A DNA stretch of 64,000 bases from assembly GCA_907163345.1 (NCBI GenBank), contig CAJQUN010000920.1, positions 81,798-145,797 on the forward strand, read 5' to 3'. Under the pieces are notes generated by a model. That model was not told the origin of the DNA. It made no database searches and saw only the letters and a program-made list of their open reading frames with translations. How positions within the stretch are numbered: position 1 is the stretch's first letter; every line of letters starts with the position of its first letter. The position numbers and the translations under genes are program-made. The DNA is from Haberlea rhodopensis. Lineage: Eukaryota; Streptophyta; Magnoliopsida; Lamiales; Gesneriaceae. Below, one piece after another: positions 11,771 to 24,317 of this stretch.

Positions 11771-12793
11771 TGTTGGATCACTTTGTTTTGGTACAACAAA
11801 TGAGCACAACCGAAGAGTCAAAGCTACGCTTACAAAGTCAGCATATATATCCTACCGATGATGATGAATTGAGATAATATCAAAAATGGGGAAATTGTTG
11901 GATATCAGGTTTTGATATATGTCTACTGACCAGACTACCGATGGAGTGTAATATACCGACCGCGATAAGTAATGGGTTAAGTCTGCTGATGAGTTGAACA
12001 GAAGTCTATCATAGTGTACCGACTACATAAACACTCAACAATCGAGTTAATCTACCGATACCGAGTCTCCTGACTACTACTACTCTACCGACTAAAGAAG
12101 AAATGTTTTGTGGAACATTACCGATGAAGAAGCATCAGTAGAATATTTCAAATGTTCTATATACTGATCAACTAGCCGTTATAAGCTATAAGAGGAAAGT
12201 TGCAGATTTACAGCAGCGCATTAAATGCTCAAGTACTATTTTGGGCTAAAGACGAAAATGCATTTAATGCTGATCAGTATGGACTTTGGTATCTACAGAT
12301 ATCATTGTTGCATCATTCAAGTATAAAAGACCCAGATCCAAGAACATTTGAAATGATGCAAGGGATGTTGGGGATGCACAAGATGCAGAGACGATGATGC
12401 ACATGAGAGGAACTGTGAATGATATACTCTTCAATGAACATTCATTAAGCATTTCAGAATATGTGGCAACCATTTGAAAGATCTTAAGGAAGATAAAGCC
12501 CATATTCATACCGCTTTAATGCCATATCAATTCCATAAAGAAGCAGTTCCAGGCACCGCGTCAATGACAGATCAGATCTTCAAAGAGATCATCAGTGCCT
12601 TGATTTTGCAACACTTTGCAAAATCATTTCTCTCCCTCTTTACATTATTTGCTATGCTTTAAGTGTCTAAATAGAGTGAAGCTTGGTTAAGCTTTACTGT
12701 AACAGTTATGAATGTGTGTCAAACTGATTTGTGTAGATCCAAGCTGTAAAAGTGACCTCGGCTGTGAAGTTGCTAGGAGTTTCAGTCTGGTAA
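11771..12793 (+). repeat. 3' LTR of the protein-less Copia, left part
   Basis: It matches 9045-10083 of the 5' LTR with scattered changes, then stops abruptly where the minus-strand Athila-type element begins. About 130 bp of LTR (equivalent to 10084-10216) is missing between this part and the part at 26903. Confidence 0.85.
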
Positions 12794-14189
12794 TGTGTGT
12801 GTTGTTGCGTGCAAAACGTATCGCAAGCATACAATGTCAAGTTTTAGTATATGGATATGAATACGGATGTCGAACCCACGATGATTGGTCTATAGTATTA
12901 ATTAAATACTTGCGCTAGATAGTCTTAATCATATTTATAAAAATGAGTAGTGTTGTTGGTTGTCAAATAACGTAAATCACTAACTAGCAATTGCAACAGT
13001 TCAAGAGAATTAATTATGAGAAGGATTCTAGAGGTCCGATTTCACTTGATTATCAACTATGTTTCTTATGAGCAATTTATTATAGATTTATCTAGTTAGT
13101 AGCCAAGAATTCTTAAGTGTTTCCTACTCACTTTCCCAAGTGATAGTAGAAATTATCATTCAATACCAACTTTGATATCCTATCTAAGATTAAATATTAA
13201 ACAATATTGACATAATAATTCTTTCAAAGGCTTCAATGGAGTTATACTCTTGTCAATGATATAAACTTCCACGATGTGTTTTCCTATGTTCTGTTCACAA
13301 TCCACTCTCCCGAAAACAAATATTACAATTAAATCAATGGTCAGTCAATTAAATTGCATTCAAAACAAGAAAACACAAATAAACCATGTGATAAATCATA
13401 ATATGTAAATCAATCAAACCAAAACATAATATCCAATCAAGCTACGTCTTCCCCCTAGAAAGAAGGGATTAGTTCATCCTAGAATTCATAAAACACATAG
13501 ACATGTTTGAGACATTCATAAACGAACGAAAGTAAGAGAAACAAAACGATATGGAAGCGATTCTCCGTTCCCAGATAAAAGTCGCCTTCGTTTTGTGATG
13601 AAATCCTTGCCCTTGGAATCCTAGCAGCCTCCTCAATGTGTCTTCCCCTTGAAAGAGTGTCAAAAGTCCCTAATATGATTAGGGTAGCCGCCTCTTATAC
13701 TTTGGGTCCGCCAATTTTAATTGGGCTTTAATTACGCAGCGATCGATCGCCTATTTCATAGCGATCGGTCGCCGCATCTTTTTTTTTCCAGAAATCCAGT
13801 CTTAGCGATCGATCGTCACTTTCATAGCAAACGATCGCCAATACGCAAAATTTGTTTCCCAACACACTGTCTCTATAGATCAGTCGCTCCTTCGTGGGGG
13901 ATCGGTCGCTGCCTCTTTGTTTTCTACAGAGATCGATCTCTGTATTTGTAGAGACTGATCTCTACTCCAATTCTTCTTCTTGGCTCATCTTTTCATCATT
14001 CCTTTGACTTGCCTTCATCTTGCTCCACCATTTTCTTGTTATTACATGCTCTTTCCATCATCTTATTCTTTATCATCACCTAACTTCCTAAAAACACAAA
14101 AAGAACACAAAACGCATAATTCTGATCGAAAAACCAACATCAATCCAAAAGAAAAGTAAGAAATAATAAGTGCAAAAATGCACTTATCA
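12794..14189 (-). repeat. 3' LTR of the minus-strand Athila-type element
   Basis: Read on the minus strand it starts TGATAAGTGCATTTTTGCAC, a start typical of Athila LTRs, directly after a purine tract. It ends in a CA-rich stretch at 12794. It carries four paired palindromes (13739-13962). The exact right boundary on the minus strand is uncertain by a few bases. Confidence 0.8.
13739..13962. repeat. Paired-palindrome array A (four pairs)
   Basis: Palindromes resembling GCGATCGATCGC start at 13739/13761, 13805/13827, 13876/13898 and 13929/13951. Each pair has a 22-bp pitch. The first two pairs keep the GCGATC form. The third is degenerate (GATCAGTCGC / GATCGGTCGC). The fourth has become GAGATCGATCTC / GAGACTGATCTC, so both partners share the altered flanks. 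Confidence 0.85.
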
Positions 14190-15959
14190 AACCCCCTAAA
14201 CTTAGATTTTTGCTGATCCCGAGCAAAATTAAGAACAAAAGAAAATAAAAAAATATGAAAACAAAACAAATTCAAAAGACTCAAGTTGTGCAACGATCAA
14301 TCATGATTGGCCTCAGAGATTCATGGTCTAGTATTTAACTCAATTTTCATGCCACCCTCAATCAAAAGAGATTTTGGTTCACATATATCAATAGGGTTTT
14401 TCATGGTATCATTTGGTTTCAAACTTATTGTCCAATAGAATTATAGGCTTATAACTAGAATTGACAATATTAATCAAAGTAATGAGACGTGTGTGTAGTT
14501 GTCAACACATACTCGTCAAACATGGCTCTCCAGAGTCCATAAGCTTAACTTTTGTAACCTTCTTCACTAGTATATTGGACGAATATTACTCGATCAATAG
14601 GTCTTAATTAGCTTATATTGTATGACTTTGGCTCATGACTTCAATAAAAGGATAAGATATTCAAAACAAGAGAGTAAGTTAAATGTAGCATTGTTGTCAA
14701 CTCTCATCTCATAATTCAATTCCTTTTATTGACAATCATCATTTTTGTCTTTTCAATTCACCATCTTTTTTCATCCACCTCATTCTTTCAATCACTTTTA
14801 TCTCTTCCACTTTTCTCTATGCATCAATGCCCTTTTTTCATTGTTACTCCCGATATATTTTTCAATTATGAACATGGGAGATAATTGACTTTTAAAAGCG
14901 CAATAAGGACTTACTCCCTTGAGGATAGGAAATAGTATATAAGCTACCAACAAGGCGGTTGATGTGGGATTTTGAAATGATGATGAATGGGGATTTTTAT
15001 GTGCTTTTACACATACCATTCGATTTTCAATAAGCTCAAAGGGAGTTATTAAGGAATCAATGATGTTATTAGGTGGCTCGAAATGCTCAAACTGTTCAAA
15101 AATTGCCTAGATCATCCCTAGGCCATCTAAAGTCTGTATTTCGCCTCGAAGGATACTCAAGCAAGTTCTAGACTTTTCTCAATTCACATTCAAATTGTAT
15201 GATTTGACTATCGTGCTCGATTATTGTCTCAAAACCAAGGTAATACCGGAAAAAAAATTTGAATGAGAATCTACAATAGACATGCAATTCATTTGAGTCC
15301 ACTCATTTTACTTTAAGCTCAAATAGGGCTACTATGGCAATATGTATCAATGAATAAATGCCCAAATCAATTACAAAAATTGTCAATATCATTTATATGT
15401 ACACTTAGATCACATTCAACTTCAAGTGACAATCAACTGGTTAATAAAATTATAAGCTTCGCCAACATAGCGAACTACGTGTTCAAAATTTCAGCAATTT
15501 CTCATCATCGGCCTCACAATTCAATCATATACAACTTATGACTCCACAACTAAGACATCCTATCAATCAAAAACCAACTAATCAGGAATTCAGGTACACC
15601 ATGCAAGGTATGATAGACATGCAATTCATATGACCCCCCTAAACTTAAGGTTGTGCATTATCCTCAATATATTGAACTGAGAAAATAAGAATGAGGCACA
15701 TAACTATTTCGACGACCGTCAGTATTCATCATTCTCCTCATCATCCTGATCATGGGGATAAGGTGGAAACTTCGGTGGCTATGGTGGTTGGAGACCTATA
15801 AATAAGACGACTTTGGGTAAGAATTGCATCCAAAAAAAAATTAAACTAAGAATCAACAAAACAGAAAATCTAAATGATATAAAACTTGGGTTGCCTCCCA
15901 AGAAGCGCTTAATTTATAATCGTCAGCCAGACTTTGTGGCACTTTCAAACATTTGTTGC
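14190..15959 (-). other. 3' non-coding part of the minus-strand Athila-type element
   Basis: No coding frame is supported. On the minus strand the purine tract AAGTTTAGGGGG occurs twice, at about 15647 and directly before the LTR at about 14202. The plus-strand Athila copy has the same two-tract arrangement. The word GGGAGGCAACCCAAG near 15885-15905 is also present just after pol in the plus-strand copy (22938-22956). Confidence 0.65.
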
Positions 15960-16280
15960 TCATTGTTTGGAGGGGTCGTGCCTGTCTTTTACCCTCCACA
16001 CTTGCTTGAACTTATCTCTCTTCTTCTTTAGCTTCTTCACAACTTTTCTGACAGTAGTGACCACTTTGTGCAGCTTTCCAGTCATATCAATCTTGCAACA
16101 TTGCTCAACTCTCTCAGTTGTCGACATTTGGACCTCCTTATAATCTTTTGGCTTCTCCGTGACATGTGGGGTGGTAGTCATTTAAATACATTAAAAATGA
16201 CTTTTTCATCTTCAATCTGTATTGATAGCTCACCTCTTTTGACATCTGTTTTCGTTTCCCCTGTAGCCAAGAATGGCCGT
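15960..16280 (-). pseudogene. Protease C-terminal end and tail of the minus-strand element
   Basis: Reading leftward from 16280, the frame gives PFLATG and a KRGEL...VIFNVFK segment, which is the C-terminal half of an Athila-type aspartic protease. A stop follows, then a lysine-rich tail of 73 codons (KLHKVVTTVRKVVKKLKKKR). The protease start, ending in LILGR, is at 25820 on the other side of the inserted Athila element. The insertion therefore falls between LGR and PFL of one protease gene. Confidence 0.8.
16276..16280. other. Target site duplication, left copy
   Basis: GCCGT lies here and GGCGT at 25820-25824, a 5-bp duplication with one mismatch flanking the plus-strand Athila element. 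Confidence 0.7.
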
Positions 16281-17666
16281 TGATGTGACTAGAAATAGAC
16301 ACATCTTTAGCGCTTAATTGTCTACGATTTGGTAGGTTTTGATGGATAATTTGATACGTATGCTACCTAATCGTATATCTGTGTAATTGTAGGTACAATC
16401 GAAGAAAACGAGCTAAAAATGATGTATAAAGACCAAGAAAAGACATGGACATGGCAAGGACTCAAAGTTGATCAAGAAAAGGGCAAAAACGTAATTTTGG
16501 AGGTGGCGATCGATCGCATGGAAGAGGCAATCGATCGCCTATGGACAGAAACTTTTGCAACAAAATTGACGAAGCAGCGATCGATCGCCACATTCTAGCG
16601 ATCGATCGTCGAAGAGTCCGAGAATTTGGAAATTAAGTCTTTTACCATGTTTAAAAGATTGTAACCTAATATTTAGCCTCCATAACCTTAAACTCGATTT
16701 TTTCTACCTCTTCTTAGACAGATTTTGGAGATTTTAGAATAAGTTAGTTTTTTTTAGAATAAATTTCTTTCAAGTTTTATCAAGAACAACGTGAGGAACG
16801 GAACCGGAATCGACAAGCCGGAATCGTGATTCGTCTTAGTAATTTCTTTTCCTTTCTTTATTTAATGATTTCGAATCATATGTTGTTAATTTTAGATTCA
16901 ATTATGCTAGGCTAAACTTCTAGATTCTTGGTTTAAGGAAGACTTGCTTTTGGATTAAAATCTCTTGTGAGAATTTTGATTTGTTTGTTGAATTTAATTT
17001 CGATTTCAATCCTGTTTCTTGGTATCGATTTCAATGATTATTGTGTTTTTTTATTAGATTGATCACCTAGTATTCATATGCATAATCGATAGCTAATTAA
17101 GAAGCAAATAAGATTAATAATTACCGGCTGTAGGTGTTATTGAATTCTTAGGAGAAACGATTGGGTAATCAATAATTAACGGCTGTAGTTTCTATTGATG
17201 AGATTTATCGAACTCGCTAGTTTTGAAATCTATCATTGATTTAATCATTAACGGCTGTAGTTTTGATTAGAGATTTGATAAGGGTCGGATTGAATGCTGT
17301 TTTCTCTTTGACTACGATTAAGGTGGGTAGGAATTAAATTTCCAATCGATGAATATTGAAGGAATTTGAATGTTTGTGATTTAATGATCAAGAGAGAATT
17401 TTCCAAAAGTAAAGTTGACCGAAAACCAAGAATCGCTTCGCTCTCATACGTTAAAATCGTTTTAGTTAATCTCGTTAATTAGTTTAATTCGTAAAATTTG
17501 CTTAGTAGTAATCACTTGACCCAAAAACCCCTTTTTACTATTTGTTTTTAAATTGACACGAAAAAATACTACCTTCCCTGTGGGATCGATCCCTACTCTC
17601 GATACTACATATTTTTGCTATTAACTTGAGGAGGGTTAATTTGGGCGTACGCGATAAACGCTACCA
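16281..17666 (+). repeat. 5' LTR of the plus-strand Athila (1386 bp)
   Basis: It starts TGATGTGACTAG and ends ACGCTACCA. It is about 116 bp shorter than the 3' LTR. The difference falls within the palindrome array: this copy has two pairs (starts 16506/16527 and 16577/16598) where the 3' LTR has four. The word TTAACGGCTGTAG (one copy reads TTACCGGCTGTAG) recurs three times at 17120-17260. Confidence 0.9.
16506..16609. repeat. Paired-palindrome array B (two pairs)
   Basis: GCGATCGATCGC-type sites start at 16506/16527 and 16577/16598. Both pairs have a 21-bp pitch. Confidence 0.88.
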
Positions 17667-17671
17667 AATTT

Positions 17672-17690
17672 TGGCGACGTTGCCGGGGAA
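17672..17690 (+). other. Primer binding site (tRNA-Asp type)
   Basis: TGGCGACGTTGCCGGGGA begins five bases after the LTR and matches the Athila primer site TGGCGCCGTTGCCGGGGA with one change. Confidence 0.8.
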
Positions 17691-17761
17691 GGCATTGGTA
17701 TTAGTTTGTGTTGATTTTTTTTTTATTATTTGTTATCCCGCATTACTACTTTGGTTTGTTG

Positions 17762-19098
17762 ATGAGTATAGGTGGATCGTTTAATCACGAAGATAACTTT
17801 CACTACGATCCTGAGATCAAGAGGACACTACATCAAAGAAGAAGTGAAGCAAGGCTGCTTGAAGAAGAAGAAGAGAGGACCACGATGGCTGCAAATCAAA
17901 GCTTGAGGCAGTTGGCAAATCCTAACTTGGATCAACAACCTCTCTGCATCACTTTCCCTGCCTTCGCAAATAACGTAAATTTCGAACTAAAATCTGGTTT
18001 AATTCACTTATTGCCATCCTTTCATGGACTTGCAGGCGAGGATCCCCATAAGCACCTGATGGAGTTTCATGTGGTTTGCACCACCATGAAACTGACCGGA
18101 ATTACTGAAGATCAGATCAAGTTAAGGGCTTTCCCTTTTTTTCTCTAAAAGACGCTGCAAAGGACTGACTATTCTACTTACCATCAGGCTCAATCACAAC
18201 ATGGACTGACCTCCAAAGAACGGTTCTGGAGAAGTACTTTCCAGCATCACGAGCGGCCAACATACGAAAGGAGATCTATTCCATCAGACAGTACTCGGGC
18301 GAAACATTGCATGAATACTGGGAACGCTTCAAGAAGTTGTGTGCAAGCTGCCCACAACACCAGAGAAGTGCACATTTACTCATTCAATACTTTTATGAAG
18401 GTTTGTTATCCAATGACAGGAACTTGGTTGACGCTGCGAGTGGAGGAGCCTTTGTCGATAAAACACCAGAGGATGCGAAAAGCTTGATAGCTAACATGGC
18501 GGCCAACTCACAGCAGTTTGGCAACTTTCAAGTGGAACCAGCTCAAAGGAAACAAGGAGAGGCAAATGTGTCCAACTTAGAACAACAGCTCATCAGCCTC
18601 ACTTCCCTTGTGCGTCAAATGGCCGGAGGAAATTGACAGACAGTGAAACCATGTGGCATATGTTTGGAGATGAGTCATACCACTGATGCATGTCCGGCAC
18701 TTCAAGAGACATCAGCCGAGCAAGTACATGCAGCAGGGGGATTTCCGGGACAACCCCAACAAAGACATGACCCTTATTCCAACACATACAATCCAGGATG
18801 GAGAGAACACCCTAACTTGAGCTATGGACCACAATCGATAAATCATGTTCCTCCTCAAGCGCCACAACATCCTCCGCCATACAGACCACCTTTTCAGAGG
18901 GCACAGCAATCCAATTTTCCTTCTACTACTGACAGGTTAGAAGTTATCATTCAAGATCTTGCTCACAAAGTTACTAAATTTCAACAGGAAACAAGATCGA
19001 GTATTCAAACCTTGAACACCCAAGTGGGTCAACTAGCCACTGCTCTTAATCGAGTTGAAGCAAACGGATCAACACTCTTCCATCCCAAACAGTGGTGA
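17762..19098 (+). pseudogene. Athila gag, broken
   Basis: The first part (about 17762-18148) starts MSIGGSFNHEDNFHYD and contains the start of the retrotransposon gag domain (SFHGLAGEDPHKHLMEFH). A frameshift lies near 18147-18160. The domain resumes and continues through HEYWERFKKLCASCPQH (18307-18636), and a TGA stop follows. The C-terminal part (18643-19098) has the cysteine-containing CGICLEMSHTTDACP element and a proline/glutamine-rich region. A further frame change occurs near 19075. Gag would form the particle and bind the RNA. This copy cannot make a full protein. Confidence 0.85.
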
Positions 19099-20543
19099 AT
19101 CCGAGAGAAAATGCATGTGCAGTCACACTTAGGAGTGGGAAAGAATTGGAGACGCCAGAGAAGACGGAGAAAGAACCTCCCAAGAGTGAGGAAGAAAAAG
19201 AAGCGGAAGTTGGAGAAAAGTCTGGGATAGTACACGAGGCACTAAAAGGTAAACCTCCCTCTTTTTCTGAATATAAAGTACCACCCCTTTTCCCCAAGCT
19301 TTAAAAGACAACAGGTATGTTCTCTATCCCGTGCACTATTGGAAACACTCGCCTTGAAAAGGCCATGTTAGATTTAGGAGCATCAATTAATGTCATGCCA
19401 TATTCTATTTATGCTGCTTTACAACTTGGTCCTTTGAACCCTACGGGAGTGGTGATTCAATTAGCGGATAGATCTAGTGCATATCCTAGGGGCTTAATTG
19501 AAGATGTGTTAGTGCAAGTGAATGAACTGGTTTTCCCAGCTGATTTTTATATCCTTGACATGGAGAATGGTGATAAAAGTAGCCCCATCTTGTTAGGAAG
19601 ACCATTTCTCAAAACTTCTAAGACTAAGATAGATGTGCATAGTGGTACCCTCACTATGGAATTTGATGGTGAGATTGTTACATTTAACATCTATGGGGCC
19701 ATGAAATATCCTTGCAATAATGATGATACTGTATACTCTATTGATGTCATTGATTACCTGTCACATGAAGTTTTTGAGAATATAGGCAAAGAAGAATTGG
19801 AAAGCACTCTCACCATGGATATGGAGAAGGAAGAAGAGAACGTCCCCCTCATGGACGAAGTGAAGCACACCATCGATGCGCTGGATGATACACCTGAGCT
19901 ATTTCAGTCAGGTAACGTTTCTTTTATATCACTGCCTGTTTCTAATGTTAGACCTCTTCCATCTGTTTTGCAGGCACCCACCATCAAGCTGAAGCCACTG
20001 CCGACCCACCTTAAATACGTATTCCTTGGTGAAGATAATACATTACCAGTGATCATCTCCAGCAATTTGGGGGATGATCAAGAGAAGGACCTGATTCATG
20101 TGCTCAAGGAGCACAAGACTGCTATAGGATGGACAATCGCAGACATAAAGGGAATCAGTCCCTCCACATGCATGCACCGAATTCTACTAGAGGAAGGAGG
20201 GAGCCCTACACGTCAGCCCCAAAGGAAGCTAAATCCACCCATGATGGATGTGGTGAAGGAGGAGATTCTGAAACTTTTATCGGTTGGCGTGATATATCCT
20301 ATATCCGATAGTCAATGGGTTAGTCAAGTTCAAGTGGTTCCAAAGAAGACCGGTATCACTGTGATAAAGAATAAAGACGATGAACTTGTGCCCACACGCA
20401 TTCAAAATGGATGGCGAGTGTGCATTGACTACCGGAAGCTTAACGCTGTGACTAGAAATGACCACTTTCCTCTACCTTTTATTGATCAGATGCTTGAGAG
20501 GTTAGCATGTCATTCTTATTATTGTTTTCTTGATGGTTACTAG
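19092..20543 (+). pseudogene. Athila gag end, aspartic protease and start of reverse transcriptase
   Basis: The first part (19092-19304) is an E/K-rich linker ending in a TAA stop. The next frame from 19317 starts with the protease, in which the active site reads LDLGASINVMP and the flap region LLGRPFLKT. It then runs into RT, with WRVCIDYRKLNAVTRNDHFPLP at about 20412-20477. It ends at an in-frame TAG (20541-20543) inside the RT palm, right after FLDGY. About 70 codons normally present between gag and protease in Athila seem absent near 19304. Confidence 0.88.
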
Positions 20544-21386
20544 GGCTATTTTCAGATTGCAATCGCTCCGGAGGACCAAGAAAAGACCACTTTCACATGT
20601 CCTTTCGGCACATTCGCATACCGTCGCATGCCCTTTGGACTCTGCAATGCCCCGGCCACTTTTCAACGGTGTATGGTCAGTATCTTTTCTGAGTTTATTG
20701 AACATATTTTAGAAGTATTCATGGATGACTTTACTGTTTACGGTAACTCATTCAAGGACTGCATATCTAGCCTTACACTGGTATTGAAAAAGTGCATTGA
20801 TACTAACCTTGTTTTAAATTCTGAAAAATGTCATTTTATGGTCGAACAAGGTATAGTGCTGGGTCATGTTGTTTCTGCTAATGGTATAGAGGTAGATAAG
20901 GCAAAAATTGATGTTATGCAATCTTTACCCTACCCTACTTGTGTCCGGGATGTGCGCTCTTTTCTTGGTCATGCAGGTTTTTACAGGAGGTACATCAAAG
21001 ACTTCGCCAAGATAGCTACCCCTTTGTGTAAGCTACTACAAAAGGATGTCCCTTTTGAGATGGATGCCGAAAGCAAGAGAGCTTTTGATACACTGAAAGA
21101 GTCATTGACCTCTACCCCCATCATCCAACCACCCGACTGGAGTAAGCCCTTCAAGATCATGTGCGATGCAAGTGACTATGCGGTTGGTGCTGTCTTGGGA
21201 CAAAAAGAGGGCAATGCTTCACATGCCATCTACTACGCCTCAAAAACCTTGAATGATGCCCAACGAAATTATTCTACTACTGAGAAAGAGCTTTTACAGT
21301 TGTTTTTGCTCTTGAAAAATTTAGATCTTATTTACTTGGTACTAGAGTTATTGTTTATTCTGATCATGCAGCTCTTCGCTATTTGA
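20544..21386 (+). pseudogene. Athila reverse transcriptase and RNase H, broken
   Basis: This continues the frame of the preceding segment after the TAG. The RT thumb and palm include TFAYRRMPFGLCNAPATFQR and the catalytic FMDD at about 20720. RNase H starts with MCDASDYAVGAVLGQ near 21160-21205. A one-base loss near 21296 throws the frame out, giving a false stop at 21386. The true frame resumes in the next segment. Confidence 0.88.
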
Positions 21387-22543
21387 TGACGAAGAAGGAG
21401 GCTAAACCAAGGCTGATAAGATGGATTTTGCTCTTGAGTGAATTCTACATACAAATCAAAGATAAGAAGGGCAGCGAGACCAAAGTAGCGGATCACTTGA
21501 GCCGTCTACCGCATGTGGAGGATGAGCTTTGCTTGAAGGAGGAATTCCCGGATGAGCACCTATTCTCCATAAACGACAATCTTCCATGGTATGCTCATAT
21601 TGTGAATTTTTTAGCATCTAATGTGCTACCCCCTGAATTGTCTAGGTCTCAACGAGCTAAGATCAAGAGTGATGCCAAGTATTATGTATGGGATGATCCT
21701 TACTTATGGAAGAACTGCGCGGACCAAATCATTCGACGTTGCATACCCGAGACTAAGGTAAATGACATTTTAATGATTTGCCATTCATATGCTTGTGGTG
21801 GACATTTTGGAGCCAAGCGGACCTCTAGGAAGGTACTAGAGTGTGGGTTCTTTTGGCCCACCCTATTTCGTGATACATATCTTTTCTGCAAGAACTGTGC
21901 ACAATGCCAATTGACCGGTAATCTCTCCCAAAGAAAGGAGATGCCTCAACAACCCATTCTCATTTCTGAAATTTTTGACGTATGGGGCATCGACTTTATG
22001 GGACTCTTTCCTATGTCTTATGGTCATATTTATATACTGCTTGCTGTTGATTATGTGTCGAAATGGGTGGAAGCTATAGCCACCCGTACTGACGATTCCA
22101 AGGTTGTTGCAGATTTTATCAAACATAACATTTTCTCTAGGTTTGGAATCCCGAGAGCCATCATCAGTGATAGAGGCACACACTTCTGCAATAGGACAGT
22201 GGAAAGCCTATTCAAGAAATACCACGTGACTCACAAAGTCTCCACTGCCTATCATCCGCAAACAAATGACCAGGCCGAGGTCTCTAACCGAGAAATCAAG
22301 GCCATATTGGAAAAAATGGTAAACCCGACAAGGAAAGATTGGAGCTTGCGACTAGACGATGCACTGTGGGCCTACAGAACCGCATACAAGACTCCAATAG
22401 GTATGTCCCCTTATCGACTGATTTTTGGTAAACCGTGTCATCTCCCTGTAGAGTTGGAACACAAAGCGTACTGGGCATTGAAGAATTTCAACATGAACTA
22501 TGATGAGAGTGGCGTGCATAGGAAGCTGCAATTGCAAGAGTAG
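21383..22543 (+). pseudogene. Athila RNase H end and integrase
   Basis: It begins with the RNase H end (KVADHLSRLPH). The integrase zinc-binding part follows, with H and C residues in HSYACGGHFGAKR and CKNCAQC (about 21780-21910). The catalytic core has D in WGIDFMG, D in IISDRGTHF and E in NDQAEVSNREIK, so all three catalytic residues are present. Integrase would insert the cDNA into the genome. The frame ends at a TAG (22541-22543) caused by a one-base loss in the codon run after LQLQE. Confidence 0.9.
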
Positions 22544-22893
22544 AGGAGATACGACATGAAGCTTACGATAGTGCTAGATTTTACAAAGAAAAGACGAAGG
22601 ACTTTCACGACAAGATGATATCAAGGAGAAACTTTGAAGTTGGTCAAAAAGTTCTCCTTTACCATTCACGCCTTCGCCTGTTTCCAGGTAAGTTTCGTTC
22701 TAGGTGGCATGGGCCTTATTTAGTTATTAATGTGTATCCCCATGGTGCAGTGGAAATTCAAAGTTTGGACACCACTAAGACATTCAAGGTGAATGGTCAC
22801 CGATTGAAGCACTACTATGAAGGTGTCCAAAATGAAGAAGGAGGGCAAGTAGACATCAAGGTGGCTCTAGAGGATCCACCTCACTTCGACTGA
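22544..22893 (+). pseudogene. Athila integrase C-terminal tail
   Basis: After the frameshift at about 22541 the frame continues to a stop at 22891-22893. It contains FEVGQKVLLYHSRL, FPGKFRSRWHGPY and FKVNGHRLKHYYE, the usual DNA-binding C-terminal block of Athila and Tat integrases. No chromodomain follows. Confidence 0.85.
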
Positions 22894-24300
22894 GCACGAG
22901 GACTAGCGTCGGGCCACCGACGTTAAACAGAGGCGCTGCTTGGGAGGCAACCCAAGGCGAGTTAGTTTCCTTTCTCCCTTTTATTTTTTATTGTTAGACT
23001 TTTCTCTTTTCTTGTATTTTTGCCTTACATTGGGGACAATGTAAGATTTAAGTATGGGGGAGGGATTAGTGGTGTGTTATTGCTTTTATATTACAAAAAT
23101 ACAAAAAAAATTGAAAAATTTGAAAATTTTGAGCTCATAGTTAGTAATGAACACATGCTTAGAATCACTAGCCCATGATGAAACTTAATTGATATCATGC
23201 ATGCTTTTGAACATAGGTGAATTGTTAACTTTAGAACACTTTGAACTCTAATGCAAAGTTTACCTTAACTTAGTAGTTGAATATTTTGAGCACATTATTG
23301 TCATGGCTTGTGAAGTGTGCATAACTTAGTGAAGATTGTGTGAACTTTGTGATAGTCTTAAGAAGTCTCTAATACATGCTAGAACTTAACTACATGCTCT
23401 TTGAGGCGTATGTCTAGACTACTTGCAAACATGAAAGTGATTTAGGCAATCTTTGATGCGTTTGAGCCTTTCAAGCCTACCATGTAAACAAATCAATCTC
23501 TAGTACCCTTTTTGAGCCTTAATGCAAAAGAATGGTTGTATGCTAAGCATACAAACGAACCCCATTCGACATCCTTTGACTAGCTTATCATCCTTCCCTA
23601 ATGAGCCTAAATATGAATTCTATCCATACCTTTGAAGGGAGTATGATGTGTTTCATTCGCATGCACTTATGTCATCAATGATTCAAATGTTTTGTGAGCT
23701 TGATTGTCAAAAGAATGGAATGCATGAAAGAAAAAGGAATGCCTTGAGAAAATAGATAAAAATATGACTCCAAAGGGAGCCAAGGCACATAAGAAGAAAA
23801 ATGTTGAAATAAACCTTGAAAAATGAACAAGGTTTGAAAAATTCATGCAAGAAGAGGAGTTTTAGTGTGCATTTCATCATACTCTCTTGTTTGATATATC
23901 TTTATCATTTCTTTCATAAGCCAATACCTAGGCCAAGCTACAAGCCAATAAAGACCTACTTGATTTATGTTTGCAAAGTAGCTAAGATAGTGGAGAAGGG
24001 TGTGCAAGTGAGCTTATACTTGTGTTAGTGTATGACTTGAACTATTATGGCTTTACATATTTTGTATCTATAATTTGTACACAACACTTGTTTATGAGCA
24101 CACACACACGTTCACTACTTCGTTGAGTATGAAATGTTTAGGGATTGAACTTGTTCCACTGTTAACTTTTCACCACTTTCATTACTGTGCATGTTAAAAT
24201 TGTTGAGGCATTAAAGTGAGGACAAGTTGCTTTGTTATGAACCTATAAGCTAACAAAAAAATATTGTTGTTTTATTTGTTTAATCGAGGTCGAGTAAAGA
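22894..24300 (+). other. 3' non-coding region of the Athila element
   Basis: It contains the GGGAGGCAACCCAAG block (22938-22956) and a first purine tract AAGTATGGGGGAGGG near 23050. About 1.25 kb of AT-rich sequence follows without a supported gene. I found no envelope-like frame. Confidence 0.7.
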
Positions 24301-24317
24301 GTAAGTATGGGGGAGTT
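24301..24317 (+). other. Polypurine tract of the Athila element
   Basis: GTAAGTATGGGGGAG directly precedes the LTR start TGATGTGAC at 24318. A near-identical tract lies about 1.25 kb upstream. Confidence 0.8.
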
